Shown here piece by piece: positions 10,340-18,448 of a stretch of 64,000 nucleotides of DNA. The stretch comes from Tautonia rosea. Lineage in GTDB: Bacteria > Planctomycetota > Planctomycetia > Isosphaerales > Isosphaeraceae. Position 1 is the first letter of the stretch. Every line of letters starts with the position of its first letter. The translations under genes and the position numbers were made by a program. The stretch covers positions 1 through 64,000 of the forward strand of contig NZ_JABBYO010000004.1 in assembly GCF_012958305.1 (NCBI RefSeq), given 5' to 3'. The notes under the pieces were generated by a model. It was not told the DNA's origin. It made no database searches and saw only the letters and a program-made list of their open reading frames with translations.

Positions 10340-10475
10340 ACTGCCGCCAGAGTTCGCGGGGGCACCCGGCCGAAGAACCCGAAGGCGGCGATCATCCCCT
10401 CCAGGGCCGCCTCGATCCGCTCGAAGGGCAGGACCAGCACGAAGGGGCATTGGAGTAGGCCGAGACGTCAGAACT
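10340..10475 (-). pseudogene. Degenerate IS21-type IstA transposase fragment
   Basis: Read on the minus strand, a piece of about 40 codons resembles the integrase-core part of IS21-family IstA (SAYSNA, then LPFERIEAALEGM, then AAFGFFGRVP, then RELW). Reading frame changes are needed between SAYSNA and LPFER and again after GRVP, so the copy is broken and very short. No flanking inverted repeats or IstB were seen. It lies against an IS630-like remnant on the opposite strand, indicating a decayed insertion hot spot. The identification rests on motif recall only. Confidence 0.45.
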
Positions 10476-10508
10476 GATCCTTTGGAAGACGGTCGCTGTA
10501 GAGGGGGG

Positions 10509-10975
10509 ATGAAAGCACCCCTGCTCGTCCGACCGTTTACCCCCGATCAGAGCCGGATGATCCGGGCGGGCCTCCGCTTCCCTTCGGCCTTTACGCTCCG
10601 CCGTTGCCAGATCCTGCTGGCCCGCGCCGAAGGGCTCAAGCCCTCCGCAATCCGCGCCCGGCTCGGCTTCTCGACCCAGACCGTCGGTAACGCACTGCGC
10701 GCCTTCGAGGCCGAGGGTGTCGCCTGCATGCAGGAGAAGTCCCACCGCCCCGCCTCGGCCCGCCCGGAGATCGACGACGGGGGCAGCGAACGGATCCACG
10801 CCTTGCCGCACCGCAGCCCACGCGACTTCGGCAAGGTTCGAGGGTGGCAAGGCTGGGCCGCTCGACGTGGATCCGAGGGCTTCCAGGGTGACAGACTGGT
10901 TGGGGAGCAATTTCGAAGTGACGCAGGCAATTCGGGAGAGGATCAACTGGGTGGGTACGGTGGCTCCCTCTAGAG
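10509..10975 (+). pseudogene. Truncated, frameshifted IS630-family transposase
   Basis: About 110 codons from the ATG resemble the N-terminal helix-turn-helix of IS630-family transposases (FTLRRCQILLARAEG, then IRARLGFSTQTVGNALRAF, then the SPRDFGK linker). After the SPRDFGK segment near 10830 the match is lost in this frame. A weak continuation (TQAIRERI) appears in another frame up to about 10970. No DDE catalytic domain follows, so the element is inactive. A GGGGGG run precedes the ATG. It marks the right side of the mobile-element scar next to the TetR island. Confidence 0.65.
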
Positions 10976-11175
10976 TGCAACAATCGGTTCGCGTGTGAAC
11001 CACAATGGTTCTTCATACAAGGCTAAGAGCGAACGTGTTATTCGATTAGAATCGCTCACGAGGATGATTCGGGAATAAACGGAGTTGATTCGAGGCATGA
11101 GTCAGATTCCACTCAAGAAGGAAAACGAAGTCGTCAAACTGCTGGCGTGACGACAGGAAACGAGTGGTTTGCTCT
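10976..11175. other. Non-coding spacer between transposase scar and island
   Basis: No gene is visible. The sequence is noticeably richer in A and T than the flanking planctomycete genes, like the island that follows. No clear inverted repeat ends were found. Confidence 0.4.
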
Positions 11176-11637
11176 TCAGGAGACACTTGGAATGCCTGAG
11201 TCTGATTCAGGACGAGGGCCGGGGGCTGACCAGAGAAACCGTCGCTCGTGCTCGTTGATAGGGACGTCGTTAATGCTTGCCTCTCGACGCCGCATCAGGC
11301 CTGCTGCATCGAACTCCCAGAGTTCATTCCCATATGCACGAAACCACTGTTCCTTTTCGTCCCGATACTCGTACTGAAATCGTACGGCGATTCGGTGATC
11401 GGTGAAGCTCCAAAGAGACTTGACGAGGCGATAGTCACGTTCCTTTTTCCATTTTGCGCTCAGGAATTGTTGTATCTGATCCCGTCCTCGGAGGAACTGA
11501 TCTCGATTTCTCCACTCGGAGTCTTCTGAATACGCGAGTGAGACCCGTATTGGGTCACGACTGTTCCACGCATCTTCGGCGGCACGCACTTTGGCGGCAG
11601 CGGTTTCGAGCGTGAATGGTGGTCGGAGAGAATTCAT
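11176..11637 (-). CDS. DUF1348 NTF2-like protein
   Basis: This 153-residue protein matches the DUF1348 branch of the NTF2-like fold, a small cone-shaped alpha+beta barrel that often binds hydrophobic ligands or acts as a simple enzyme. Family-like segments are [32 protein letters not shown] and ANINDVPI-like ASINDVPI, with a C-terminal ERRF. The start is the ATG after a GGAAGGG ribosome binding site. The frame continues upstream, but that extension is unrelated to the family. A copy of the TetR operator lies about 260 bases upstream, linking the gene to the regulon. Its base composition is more A/T-rich than that of the neighbouring chemotaxis genes. The substrate is unknown. Confidence 0.85.
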   Translation of the reverse strand: MNSLRPPFTLETAAAKVRAAEDAWNSRDPIRVSLAYSEDSEWRNRDQFLRGRDQIQQFLSAKWKKERDYRLVKSLWSFTDHRIAVRFQYEYRDEKEQWFRAYGNELWEFDAAGLMRRREASINDVPINEHERRFLWSAPGPRPESDSGIPSVS

Positions 11638-11947
11638 GTCGAAACCCTTCCGTGATCGTGAAATGTCAACTGAGTTCAATCGCTTGGGCTGACCCTCACG
11701 CAACATCGTGAGACGATGCGTTGACGGCACGACGCAGGCTCCAGTACCCAAGGGGGATGGTGAGCAAGCGTCGGTCGGTTTGGTCGTCGGAAATGTCGAG
11801 TTTCGTCTCGGCCACATTGGTGTGGAGTTTTCAGAGACAGCCTGGCTTGATGCTGGCCACGCTGTCTCTCCAAGTTTGACTCGACCGACTCGCTGTCATA
11901 CAGACAGGTCTGTATTTCTCAAGCCAAAAAGCGAATGCGAGAGGAGG
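11638..11947. other. Spacer with TetR operator and a TGA-interrupted frame
   Basis: This stretch separates the DUF1348 gene from the alpha/beta hydrolase gene. It contains one TetR-type operator palindrome. On the minus strand, a 67-codon frame runs from 11899 to 11696 and is broken once by TGA at 11831-11833. It may be a decayed small gene. No family was recognised. Confidence 0.4.
11898..11915. promoter_or_regulatory. TetR-type operator, copy 1
   Basis: ATACAGACAGGTCTGTAT is an inverted repeat with arms ATACAGAC/GTCTGTAT around a two-base centre. The 16-base core ACAGACAGGTCTGTAT recurs in front of the isochorismatase gene and in front of tetR. It is positioned to control the leftward DUF1348 gene. 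Operator function is inferred from repetition and symmetry. Confidence 0.75.
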
Positions 11948-12910
11948 TTACTGAGTCAGTTGCTTGCCGAGGAATTCTCGGATCAGCGAGGCGATCTGTG
12001 CGCCGTCTTCTTCAAGAGCAAAGTGGCCGGTATCGAGGAGGTGGAACTCAAGGTTCTTGAGGTCACGCGAGTAGGGATACGCCCCAGCGGCAGGAAAGAT
12101 GAGGTCGTTCTTCCCCCAGACGATCAGAGTTGGCGGTTGGTGGTTGCGGAAATACTCCTGCCACTGCGGATACAGTGGTGGGTTGCTCCCGTAACTGAAG
12201 AAGAGGGCCAGTTGAATCTCTTGATTGCCAGGACGATCCAACAGCGGTTGAACGTGGCTCCATGTATCAGGGCTCACTGACTCGGTGTTCCGGACGCCCT
12301 GCAAGTACTGCCACTTAGTCGCATCAAGAGTCAGGAGAGCACGAAGTGAGTCGCCATTTTCTGGACTGCGGTCTTTCCAGTATGCTTTGAGCGGCTTCCA
12401 GAAGTCGTTGTCGATTCCTTCTTCGTAGGCATTGCCGTTTTGCACGATGAGCGTTTGCACACGTTCTGGGTGCTTGACGGCAAGGCGAAAACCGACAGGG
12501 GCACCGTAATCCATCAGGTAGATCGAATACTTCGTCAGGCCGAGTGCTTCGGTGAACTCTTCGACGACGTTGGCCAAGTTGTCAAACGTGTAGTCGAAGT
12601 CATCGGGAGAAGGAGCCGAACTGTAGCCGAAACCAAGATAATCAGGGGCGATCACATGATATGTATCAGCCAGCGCTGGAATCAGGTTTCGGAACATGTG
12701 TGAGGAAGTTGGGAAGCCGTGTAGCAGCAAAATCGTAGGAGCGTCCTGAGGTCCAGCTTCGCGATAGAAGATGTTCATTCCTTCGATCTCGACCGTGCGG
12801 TGCAAGACCTGCGTGGGGGAGACTCTGGGCTGACTTGCTCGTGAGAACGATCCCAGCGAAGTCACGGATGTCAATGCGATTGTGACGGCAATGGTCTTCA
12901 GAACATTCAT
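11948..12910 (-). CDS. Exported alpha/beta hydrolase, Asp-nucleophile (dehalogenase/epoxide-hydrolase-like)
   Basis: This 320-residue protein has a cleavable-looking signal peptide (residues 1-26) and a complete alpha/beta-hydrolase domain. The oxyanion segment HGFPTS is at 64-69. The nucleophile elbow reads [10 protein letters not shown], placing Asp134 at the nucleophile position as in haloalkane dehalogenases and epoxide hydrolases rather than serine esterases. The acid is probably in WGKNDLIFP near 266, and the catalytic histidine in DTGHFALEE near 298. An AGGAGA ribosome binding site precedes the ATG. It lies 53 bases downstream of the isochorismatase-like gene and is likely in the same TetR-controlled transcript. 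A detoxification role for halogenated or epoxidised compounds is plausible but unproven. Confidence 0.88.
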   Translation of the reverse strand: MNVLKTIAVTIALTSVTSLGSFSRASQPRVSPTQVLHRTVEIEGMNIFYREAGPQDAPTILLLHGFPTSSHMFRNLIPALADTYHVIAPDYLGFGYSSAPSPDDFDYTFDNLANVVEEFTEALGLTKYSIYLMDYGAPVGFRLAVKHPERVQTLIVQNGNAYEEGIDNDFWKPLKAYWKDRSPENGDSLRALLTLDATKWQYLQGVRNTESVSPDTWSHVQPLLDRPGNQEIQLALFFSYGSNPPLYPQWQEYFRNHQPPTLIVWGKNDLIFPAAGAYPYSRDLKNLEFHLLDTGHFALEEDGAQIASLIREFLGKQLTQ

Positions 12911-12963
12911 GGTTCTTTCTCCTGAACGAAGGGTTGGTGAATCGAGTTCTCAAGGGTCCTGTG

Positions 12964-13698
12964 CTACTTGAGTTCGGCCAGTCGCTCGACGGCCTCACTG
13001 GTGCTCCACAGGTCGCTAGCGAGGAAGCGAAAATTGATGATCGCCGCTTCGTAACCGTCGTATCCGGGAATCTGTGCGGCAGCGGTGGCGTCTCCCACCA
13101 CGACGACCTCGAATCCCTGTTCGATGAGGTGCCGAAGATGAGACTCAACACAGAGGTTGGCCGACATCCCAGCGAGAATGATTTGCTCGATGTGTTGCTT
13201 CCGAAGTTGGAGGACGAGGTCATTTGTTTGGGGGCCGAATACCTTGTGCGGGCTGCAAACGATGGTCTGGCCGTCGTTGATGAACGGCTTGTACTGGTCC
13301 AACCAATCGGCCCCTGACCCTTCGATTCCCTTGGGTTCGAGCGGCCCCGAACGGTCGAACATCTTGATGTTGTGCATCAACCGCTCCAGCGCTCCCTCGA
13401 ATTTCCAGGTGTGGTCGTGGGGATCGTAGTAGTGCGGGCTGATGAACCGCGGGATGCCAAGTTCTTTGGCCTGCATGAACACATTGCCGATGTTCTCAAC
13501 CGTGCCGTTGTCTCTGACGCTCTGGCCGACGACACCCCATGCCACTCCTTCCGGACTGAGAAAGTCGTTTTGTGGATCGGTGACGACTACGGCAACACGT
13601 CCCTTCCGAAGCGTGATTCCCGGTCGAGGAATGGCGGCATCCGGTCTTCGTCCCCGTCCGTAAACCACCGTTGGCCGCTCGTTGCGTCCGCTCGACAT
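12964..13698 (-). CDS. Isochorismatase-like cysteine hydrolase
   Basis: This 244-residue protein is of the isochorismatase/nicotinamidase superfamily. The catalytic triad can be read as Asp41 (TDPQNDF), Lys152 (SPHKVFG) and Cys183 (AGMSANLCVESHLRHL), with the cis-peptide-type segment just before the cysteine. There is no signal peptide, so it is cytoplasmic. The family hydrolyses amides or vinyl ethers, and the exact substrate cannot be read. An AGGAG ribosome binding site precedes the ATG, and a TetR operator lies about 29 bases upstream, covering the expected promoter. It is the first gene of a two-gene unit with the alpha/beta hydrolase. Confidence 0.9.
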   Translation of the reverse strand: MSSGRNERPTVVYGRGRRPDAAIPRPGITLRKGRVAVVVTDPQNDFLSPEGVAWGVVGQSVRDNGTVENIGNVFMQAKELGIPRFISPHYYDPHDHTWKFEGALERLMHNIKMFDRSGPLEPKGIEGSGADWLDQYKPFINDGQTIVCSPHKVFGPQTNDLVLQLRKQHIEQIILAGMSANLCVESHLRHLIEQGFEVVVVGDATAAAQIPGYDGYEAAIINFRFLASDLWSTSEAVERLAELK

Positions 13699-13726
13699 AC
13701 TGGGTCTCCTTGATGTGTAGCAGTTT

Positions 13727-13748
13727 CAATACAGACAGGTCTGTATTG
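13727..13748. promoter_or_regulatory. TetR-type operator, copy 2
   Basis: CAATACAGACAGGTCTGTATTG has ten-base arms in perfect inverted symmetry around a two-base centre and is the most symmetric of the three copies. It lies between the tetR stop and the isochorismatase start, where a repressor would block transcription of the hydrolase pair. Confidence 0.85.
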
Positions 13749-13775
13749 TTGCTCGAAAAAAAAGAAGCCTCTGGA

Positions 13776-14363
13776 CTATCGTGTTGGTTGCGTTGCGATC
13801 AGTCGGATCGCAGCATCTCTTGCGACTTCAGCAGACTCAATTGACTGCTGCATGACCGCGGAGACAATCGCTCCTTCCACAAGCAAAGCGACGGCCGGAG
13901 CGACTGCTTCAGCAACCTTCTCCCCCCTTTCCTGAGTGATAATTTGCGTCAGCATCACGTGGAATCTCTTTTTATGGTCTGCGGAGAACTTTGAAGCGGC
14001 GTGCTCGGCATCGGCCAATTCGGCGCATGTATTGATGAACATGCAGCCCCGAAAGCCGGGGCTCTTGAACCACTCTTTCAGGGCAGCAAAGAATGCTTCC
14101 AGCCGATCCATCCCTGCTTCAAGGTGTCGACCCATCCACGTCTCGAACATGGCATCAAATTTTTCCTCTCGAAATTCCAGGACAGCCAGAATCAGATCGT
14201 CCTTCGAAGTGAAGTGATTGTATAGCGTCATCTTGGCCACGCCCGCCTCGGCGATGATCCGATCAATCCCCACCGTGCGAACGCCCTCGGCGTAGAACAA
14301 CCGTTCGGCTGTTTCCACGATTCGTTGGCGGGCATCCGATTTCCTGGTTCGTGTCTGGCTCAT
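13776..14363 (-). CDS. TetR/AcrR-family repressor of the island
   Basis: This 195-residue regulator has an N-terminal helix-turn-helix (about residues 12-60: RIVETAERLFYAEGVRTVGIDRIIAEAGVAKMTLYNHF, quoted here as positions 15-52 in essence) followed by a ligand-binding helical domain. The C-terminal part with GCMFINTCAELAD resembles repressors in the YxaF/LmrA-like and related groups. An operator overlaps its own promoter region 12 bases before the ATG, so it is probably autoregulated. It presumably responds to a small electrophilic or lipophilic compound that the neighbouring hydrolases handle. The inducer is unknown. Confidence 0.92.
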   Translation of the reverse strand: MSQTRTRKSDARQRIVETAERLFYAEGVRTVGIDRIIAEAGVAKMTLYNHFTSKDDLILAVLEFREEKFDAMFETWMGRHLEAGMDRLEAFFAALKEWFKSPGFRGCMFINTCAELADAEHAASKFSADHKKRFHVMLTQIITQERGEKVAEAVAPAVALLVEGAIVSAVMQQSIESAEVARDAAIRLIATQPTR

Positions 14364-14374
14364 GCACGAAATAT

Positions 14375-14388
14375 ACAGACCTGTCTGT
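14375..14388. promoter_or_regulatory. TetR-type operator, copy 3
   Basis: ACAGACCTGTCTGT is an inverted repeat, the reverse-complement form of the other two copies. With flanks it shares the 16-base core ACAGACAGGTCTGTAT with them. It sits directly upstream of the tetR start codon, consistent with autorepression. Confidence 0.8.
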
Positions 14389-14576
14389 TTCGAGTCAAGC
14401 TTCCGGACGCTGATTTCTCAGATTTCTTGGGGAGTGGTTTTGGGAATTGCTGGTGCTCATCGTCGACGTTGTCGGCCAGGATGGCGTCCATCGGCTGCAC
14501 GATCGGTCATTGACCCGATGAGCGAGCTGGATTCGACCGAGTGGGAAACCAATCGAGGCGGCGCTCAGACCAAGGT

Positions 14577-15632
14577 TCAACGCTGGTCGGCGAGTGAATT
14601 GATGACAGAGCGTACGGACGAGCCAATCTGTTGGGGAGGGAGGATTTCGACTGCGGCACCGAGCTCGACCGCGGCGCGGGGCATTCCCCAGACGGTGCAG
14701 GTCTCGCGGTCCTGAGCGATGGTGTGCCACCCGAGTTCGCGCAGGGCGAGCAATCCGCGGGCCCCGTCTCTCCCCATCCCGGTCAGGACCACAGCCACTC
14801 CGGGTCGAACTCGACGCGCAGCCAGACTCTCGAAGAACACGTCGACACTCGGTCGGTAGGGTTGGGAGGCGGGCTCGGGGGTGATCGACAGCCGGCCAAG
14901 GTCGTCAAGTACGACGTGGTCGTCGGTCCCACTGACGAGAACCGTGCCGGGCGCGGGGCGATCCCCTTCACCAATGAGCCGGATGGGCATTCGAGCGTGC
15001 CCGGCCAGCCATTTGGTCAGTCCCGGCGCGAACGAGGCGTCGATGTGCTGAATGACCACGACGGTCGCCAACCAGTTGGCCGGCAGCGACTCGAGGACCT
15101 CGGCCAGAGCCTTCGGGCCGCCGGTCGAGGCCCCGATCACAACCATTGGCGGCAGATCGTCGATCGGTGTTCCGACGAGCGGAGTCCTGGCGGGCTCTTG
15201 CGAAGGCCGATGAGGAGTCTTGCTCTCGATCGCGGACCGACTACTGAGCTGGGCGAGCTGCGAGAGCTTGCGGACCAGATCCTCACTCCCGTTCACCACG
15301 CCTCCGGGGCCGAGGGCCGGTGTGTTTACCGCATCGAGCGCGCCGTGTCCCATTGCCTCGTAGACGCGGTCCATATTTCCGCTGACCGTTGCCGTCACGA
15401 CCAAAATCGGGCAAGGGCTGGAGCGCATGATCAGGCGGGTCGCCTCGACCCCATCCATCCGGGGCATGATCAGGTCCATGAGCAAGGCATCGGGTCGGTC
15501 GGCCGCGGCGCGATCGACGGCCTCGATCCCGTCGGCAGCCGTCCAGGCGACCTCTGCGCCGGGAACCGCCCGCACCACGCGTCGCAGCGCCTCGGTCGCC
15601 AGTGGCGAGTCGTTCACGATGGCTACTTTCAC
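14577..15632 (-). CDS. wspF: CheB/WspF-type chemoreceptor methylesterase
   Basis: This 351-residue protein removes methyl groups from chemoreceptor glutamates. A receiver domain occupies residues 1-120 with phospho-acceptor Asp53 (LLMDLIMP). A linker leads to the methylesterase domain with catalytic Ser169 (GASTGGP), His196 (IQHIDA) and Asp289 (GMGRDG), so all active-site residues are present. Its start codon overlaps the stop of the CheA-hybrid gene by four bases. It is the last gene of the operon. In the classical Wsp operon a GGDEF response regulator (WspR) follows; here an unrelated TetR island lies downstream instead. The symbol is by gene order and is tentative. Confidence 0.9.
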   Translation of the reverse strand: MKVAIVNDSPLATEALRRVVRAVPGAEVAWTAADGIEAVDRAAADRPDALLMDLIMPRMDGVEATRLIMRSSPCPILVVTATVSGNMDRVYEAMGHGALDAVNTPALGPGGVVNGSEDLVRKLSQLAQLSSRSAIESKTPHRPSQEPARTPLVGTPIDDLPPMVVIGASTGGPKALAEVLESLPANWLATVVVIQHIDASFAPGLTKWLAGHARMPIRLIGEGDRPAPGTVLVSGTDDHVVLDDLGRLSITPEPASQPYRPSVDVFFESLAARRVRPGVAVVLTGMGRDGARGLLALRELGWHTIAQDRETCTVWGMPRAAVELGAAVEILPPQQIGSSVRSVINSLADQR

Positions 15633-18448
15633 CGTCGCACCGCCTCCCCGATCAGGTCGACGACGGTTGAAATAAACGTCTCGTCATGGAAACTTCCCTT
15701 GGTCAGGTAGGCGTCGGCGCCGGCTTCAAGGCCGCGGAGGCGATCCTCCGGACGGTCTTTGTAGGATACGATCACCACGGGGAGCCCACGCAGCCGAGGG
15801 TCGTCTCGGACGCGACGGACCAGCCCGATCCCGTCCAGCCTCGGCATGTCCACGTCGCTGACGATCAGATCATACCGCCCCTGCCGCAAGGCATTCCAGC
15901 CGTCCATTCCGTCAACCGCTGTGTCCACCTCGTACCCGTGGTTGGCCAGCAACTGCCGCTCCAGTTCGCGAACCGTGATGGAATCGTCCACCACCAGGAC
16001 ACGTTTCGAGGCCCGAGTCTTCGTTGCCGACGGGGATGAGTCGATGTCCGACGCTCCCAGCCGGAACCGATGGCCGTGCAATCTCGCGTCGATCGACCGG
16101 ACGAGATCCTCGACGTCCAGGATCAGGACCGGCCAGCCATCATCGAGGACCGACGCCCCGGCCACGTCGGGGACTTTCCCCAGCCTCGGGTCGAGCGGTC
16201 GGATGTCCAGGTCGCGCTCCCCGATCAAGGAGTCGACCAGCATCCCAAACCGCTGCCCGCGGTCGGCGACCACGACGATCGGCGACCGCCCCTCGACACC
16301 CGACCACGCTGAGTCCTCGCTGAGCCCGAGCACCAGAGCGGCCGGAATCAGGCCGATCGGCTGGTCGTCGTCCACCCGGATGAACGGTCGACCTTCCAAC
16401 TCTTCCAGGTCGTCGGGTGAGACGACCACGACCCGGTCGAGCCGGTTCAGCGGGACCGCATAGGGTTCTCCGTCAATTCTCACCAGCAGTGCCCGGATGA
16501 CCGATCGGGTGATCGGCAGTCGGAGGTGAAACTGGGTGCCTTGCCCCAGCGTCGAGGTAGTTTGGAGGAGGCCGCCGACCGACTGCACCATGCTTTGTAC
16601 GACGTCCAGCCCGACTCCTCGGCCGGAAAGTTCGGTTACTTGCCCCTTGGTCGAGAAGCCGGGAAGGAACAGGAACTCGAACAGCTCGGCGTCGGTCATC
16701 TGGGCCGCCATGGCCGCGCCGGCGAGTCCACGCTCAACGACCTTCGCGCGGAGCCGCTCGGGATCGAGCCCTCGGCCATCGTCTGAGACCGTGAGGTGCA
16801 GCATCCCGGCCTGGTGTCTCCCCTCCAGGAGGACCATCCCCTCGGCCGGCTTGCCGGTGGCGATGCGCTCCTCGGGCAATTCGAGCCCGTGGTCGAGTGC
16901 ATTGCGGATCAGGTGATTTAGCGGCGCTTCCAGGCGGTCGAGGATGTCGCGGTCGACGCCGGTGCGTTCGCCCACGACCTCGAACCGCACCTTCTTGCCC
17001 AGTTGACGTGCCACGTCGCGGACCATCCGGGGGAAGCCGCGAACTCCGTCGGCCAGCGGCCGCATTCGGCTCTGGATCACCTCGTGGTGGAGCCGTTCGG
17101 CCAGTTGCTCGTTCCGCCGGGCGTAGCGTTCGAGCGACTCCATGACATGGTCCAGTTCGGCCAGGCAGCGATCGGCGACGTTGGAAGCCTGCCCCATCGC
17201 CTCGCGACGGCCGAGGTCTGCCCCGGTGTCTCTCCGTTGAAGCGCCCGAAGTGCCTCACACAGCCCGGCGTGGTGTCCCCGAACCGCCATCAACGCGTCG
17301 ACGAGTGGCCGCAGTTGTCGGACCTCGACGAGCGCCTCGCCGGCCAGTCCCAGCAATTGCGTGAGACTCTCAGCCGCAACCCTCACAACAGCCTCTGGCG
17401 AGGCCACCGGGGCTGCCTTTGTTGTCGTTGGCTCGGCGGGGAGCGATGCCGCGGGCTCGGCGAGGAGCGATACCGCAGGCTCGGCCGGTGCAGAGGACGG
17501 TGAAGGTTCGGCCGGTCTGGCCTCCCGACCCTCGGCAAGGGCACGAAGCGCGGCCACGAGGTCATTGATTCGTTCCGCGTTCGATCGGTGCCACCCCTCG
17601 AACACCGTTTCGTCGAGTCCGCCGCACTCAGATAAGACATCGACGGCCTTCAAGCACGTATCAACCCCTGCGGACTGCAACGTGATTGCGCCGTGCTGTG
17701 CGGCGACCATGACGTCTTCGAGGGCGTGGGCGACGCGTTCGGCGGCGGCGAGTCCGACGATCCGCGCCGCACCCTTGAGCGAGTGCGCCGCTCGCATCAT
17801 CGGCTCCAGGGCCGTCGGCTCAGCCCCCTCTCGGTCCAGCGCAACAAGGCCCTCGGAGAGCATCTGCACGTACACGTCCGCTTCCTGGCGAAACAATTCC
17901 AGGAGGGAGAGGTCGGCCAGAGACACCTCGGCCACCGCGGCTTCGGGCGGCTCGGGGGTGGGTTCGGGACCGTCTGTGGTCGTCGCCCCTGGGGCCTCCC
18001 TGGGGATGGTCGATCCGGAGGGATCGGCCGACGGCGAACGACCTTCGGCGACGCGACGCAACAGATCGGCCAGCCGATCCGCCTCCCCCGCCTGGGACTC
18101 GACCCACTCGGGCAGCTCCTCGTTCGAGGTGGAAGCGCAAGAGGCCAGCCAGTCCACCGCCGCGAGACCTGCGTCGACCTCGGGCGGGCCGAGCGTGATT
18201 GCGCCGTGCTGTGCGGCGACCATGACGTCTTCGAGGGCGTGGGCGACGCGTTCGGCGGCGGCGAGTCCGACGATCCGCGCCGCACCCTTGAGCGAGTGCG
18301 CCGCTCGCATCATCGGCTCCAAAGCGGCCGGATTCGAGCCTTCCTGCTCGATCGTCATCAGGCCCTTCGAGAGCGCATCGACGTACACATCCGCTTCCTG
18401 GCGGAACAGGTCGAGCAGCGTGACGTCGAGCCCGCCCCCGTCGCTCAT
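15629..18448 (-). CDS. wspE: Hybrid CheA/WspE-type histidine kinase with two Hpt domains and a receiver
   Basis: This 939-residue kinase starts with two phosphotransfer domains, phospho-histidines at about 51 and 222 (AAHSLKGAAR in both), separated by Pro/Ala-rich linkers. A CheA-type dimerisation region follows, then an ATPase domain (LNHLIRNALDHGLE, then DDGRGLD) and a CheW-like regulatory domain (about 650-790). The C-terminal receiver spans about 815-939 (VLVVDDS, acceptor Asp in IVSDVDMP). WspE normally has one Hpt domain, so the second is extra. The gene overlaps cheW upstream and cheB downstream by four bases each. It should phosphorylate CheB and an unidentified output regulator, and its receiver may act as phosphate sink. 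Confidence 0.92.
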   Translation of the reverse strand: MSDGGGLDVTLLDLFRQEADVYVDALSKGLMTIEQEGSNPAALEPMMRAAHSLKGAARIVGLAAAERVAHALEDVMVAAQHGAITLGPPEVDAGLAAVDWLASCASTSNEELPEWVESQAGEADRLADLLRRVAEGRSPSADPSGSTIPREAPGATTTDGPEPTPEPPEAAVAEVSLADLSLLELFRQEADVYVQMLSEGLVALDREGAEPTALEPMMRAAHSLKGAARIVGLAAAERVAHALEDVMVAAQHGAITLQSAGVDTCLKAVDVLSECGGLDETVFEGWHRSNAERINDLVAALRALAEGREARPAEPSPSSAPAEPAVSLLAEPAASLPAEPTTTKAAPVASPEAVVRVAAESLTQLLGLAGEALVEVRQLRPLVDALMAVRGHHAGLCEALRALQRRDTGADLGRREAMGQASNVADRCLAELDHVMESLERYARRNEQLAERLHHEVIQSRMRPLADGVRGFPRMVRDVARQLGKKVRFEVVGERTGVDRDILDRLEAPLNHLIRNALDHGLELPEERIATGKPAEGMVLLEGRHQAGMLHLTVSDDGRGLDPERLRAKVVERGLAGAAMAAQMTDAELFEFLFLPGFSTKGQVTELSGRGVGLDVVQSMVQSVGGLLQTTSTLGQGTQFHLRLPITRSVIRALLVRIDGEPYAVPLNRLDRVVVVSPDDLEELEGRPFIRVDDDQPIGLIPAALVLGLSEDSAWSGVEGRSPIVVVADRGQRFGMLVDSLIGERDLDIRPLDPRLGKVPDVAGASVLDDGWPVLILDVEDLVRSIDARLHGHRFRLGASDIDSSPSATKTRASKRVLVVDDSITVRELERQLLANHGYEVDTAVDGMDGWNALRQGRYDLIVSDVDMPRLDGIGLVRRVRDDPRLRGLPVVIVSYKDRPEDRLRGLEAGADAYLTKGSFHDETFISTVVDLIGEAVRR
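17681..17808. repeat. Direct repeat within the kinase gene, copy A (second Hpt)
   Basis: This 128-base segment is identical to 18194-18321. It encodes the core of the second Hpt domain including the phospho-histidine helix. The two copies are 513 bases apart, exactly 171 codons. Confidence 0.95.
18194..18321. repeat. Direct repeat within the kinase gene, copy B (first Hpt)
   Basis: Identical to 17681-17808 over 128 bases; it encodes the core of the first Hpt domain. Sequence outside the repeat differs between the two domains. Confidence 0.95.
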
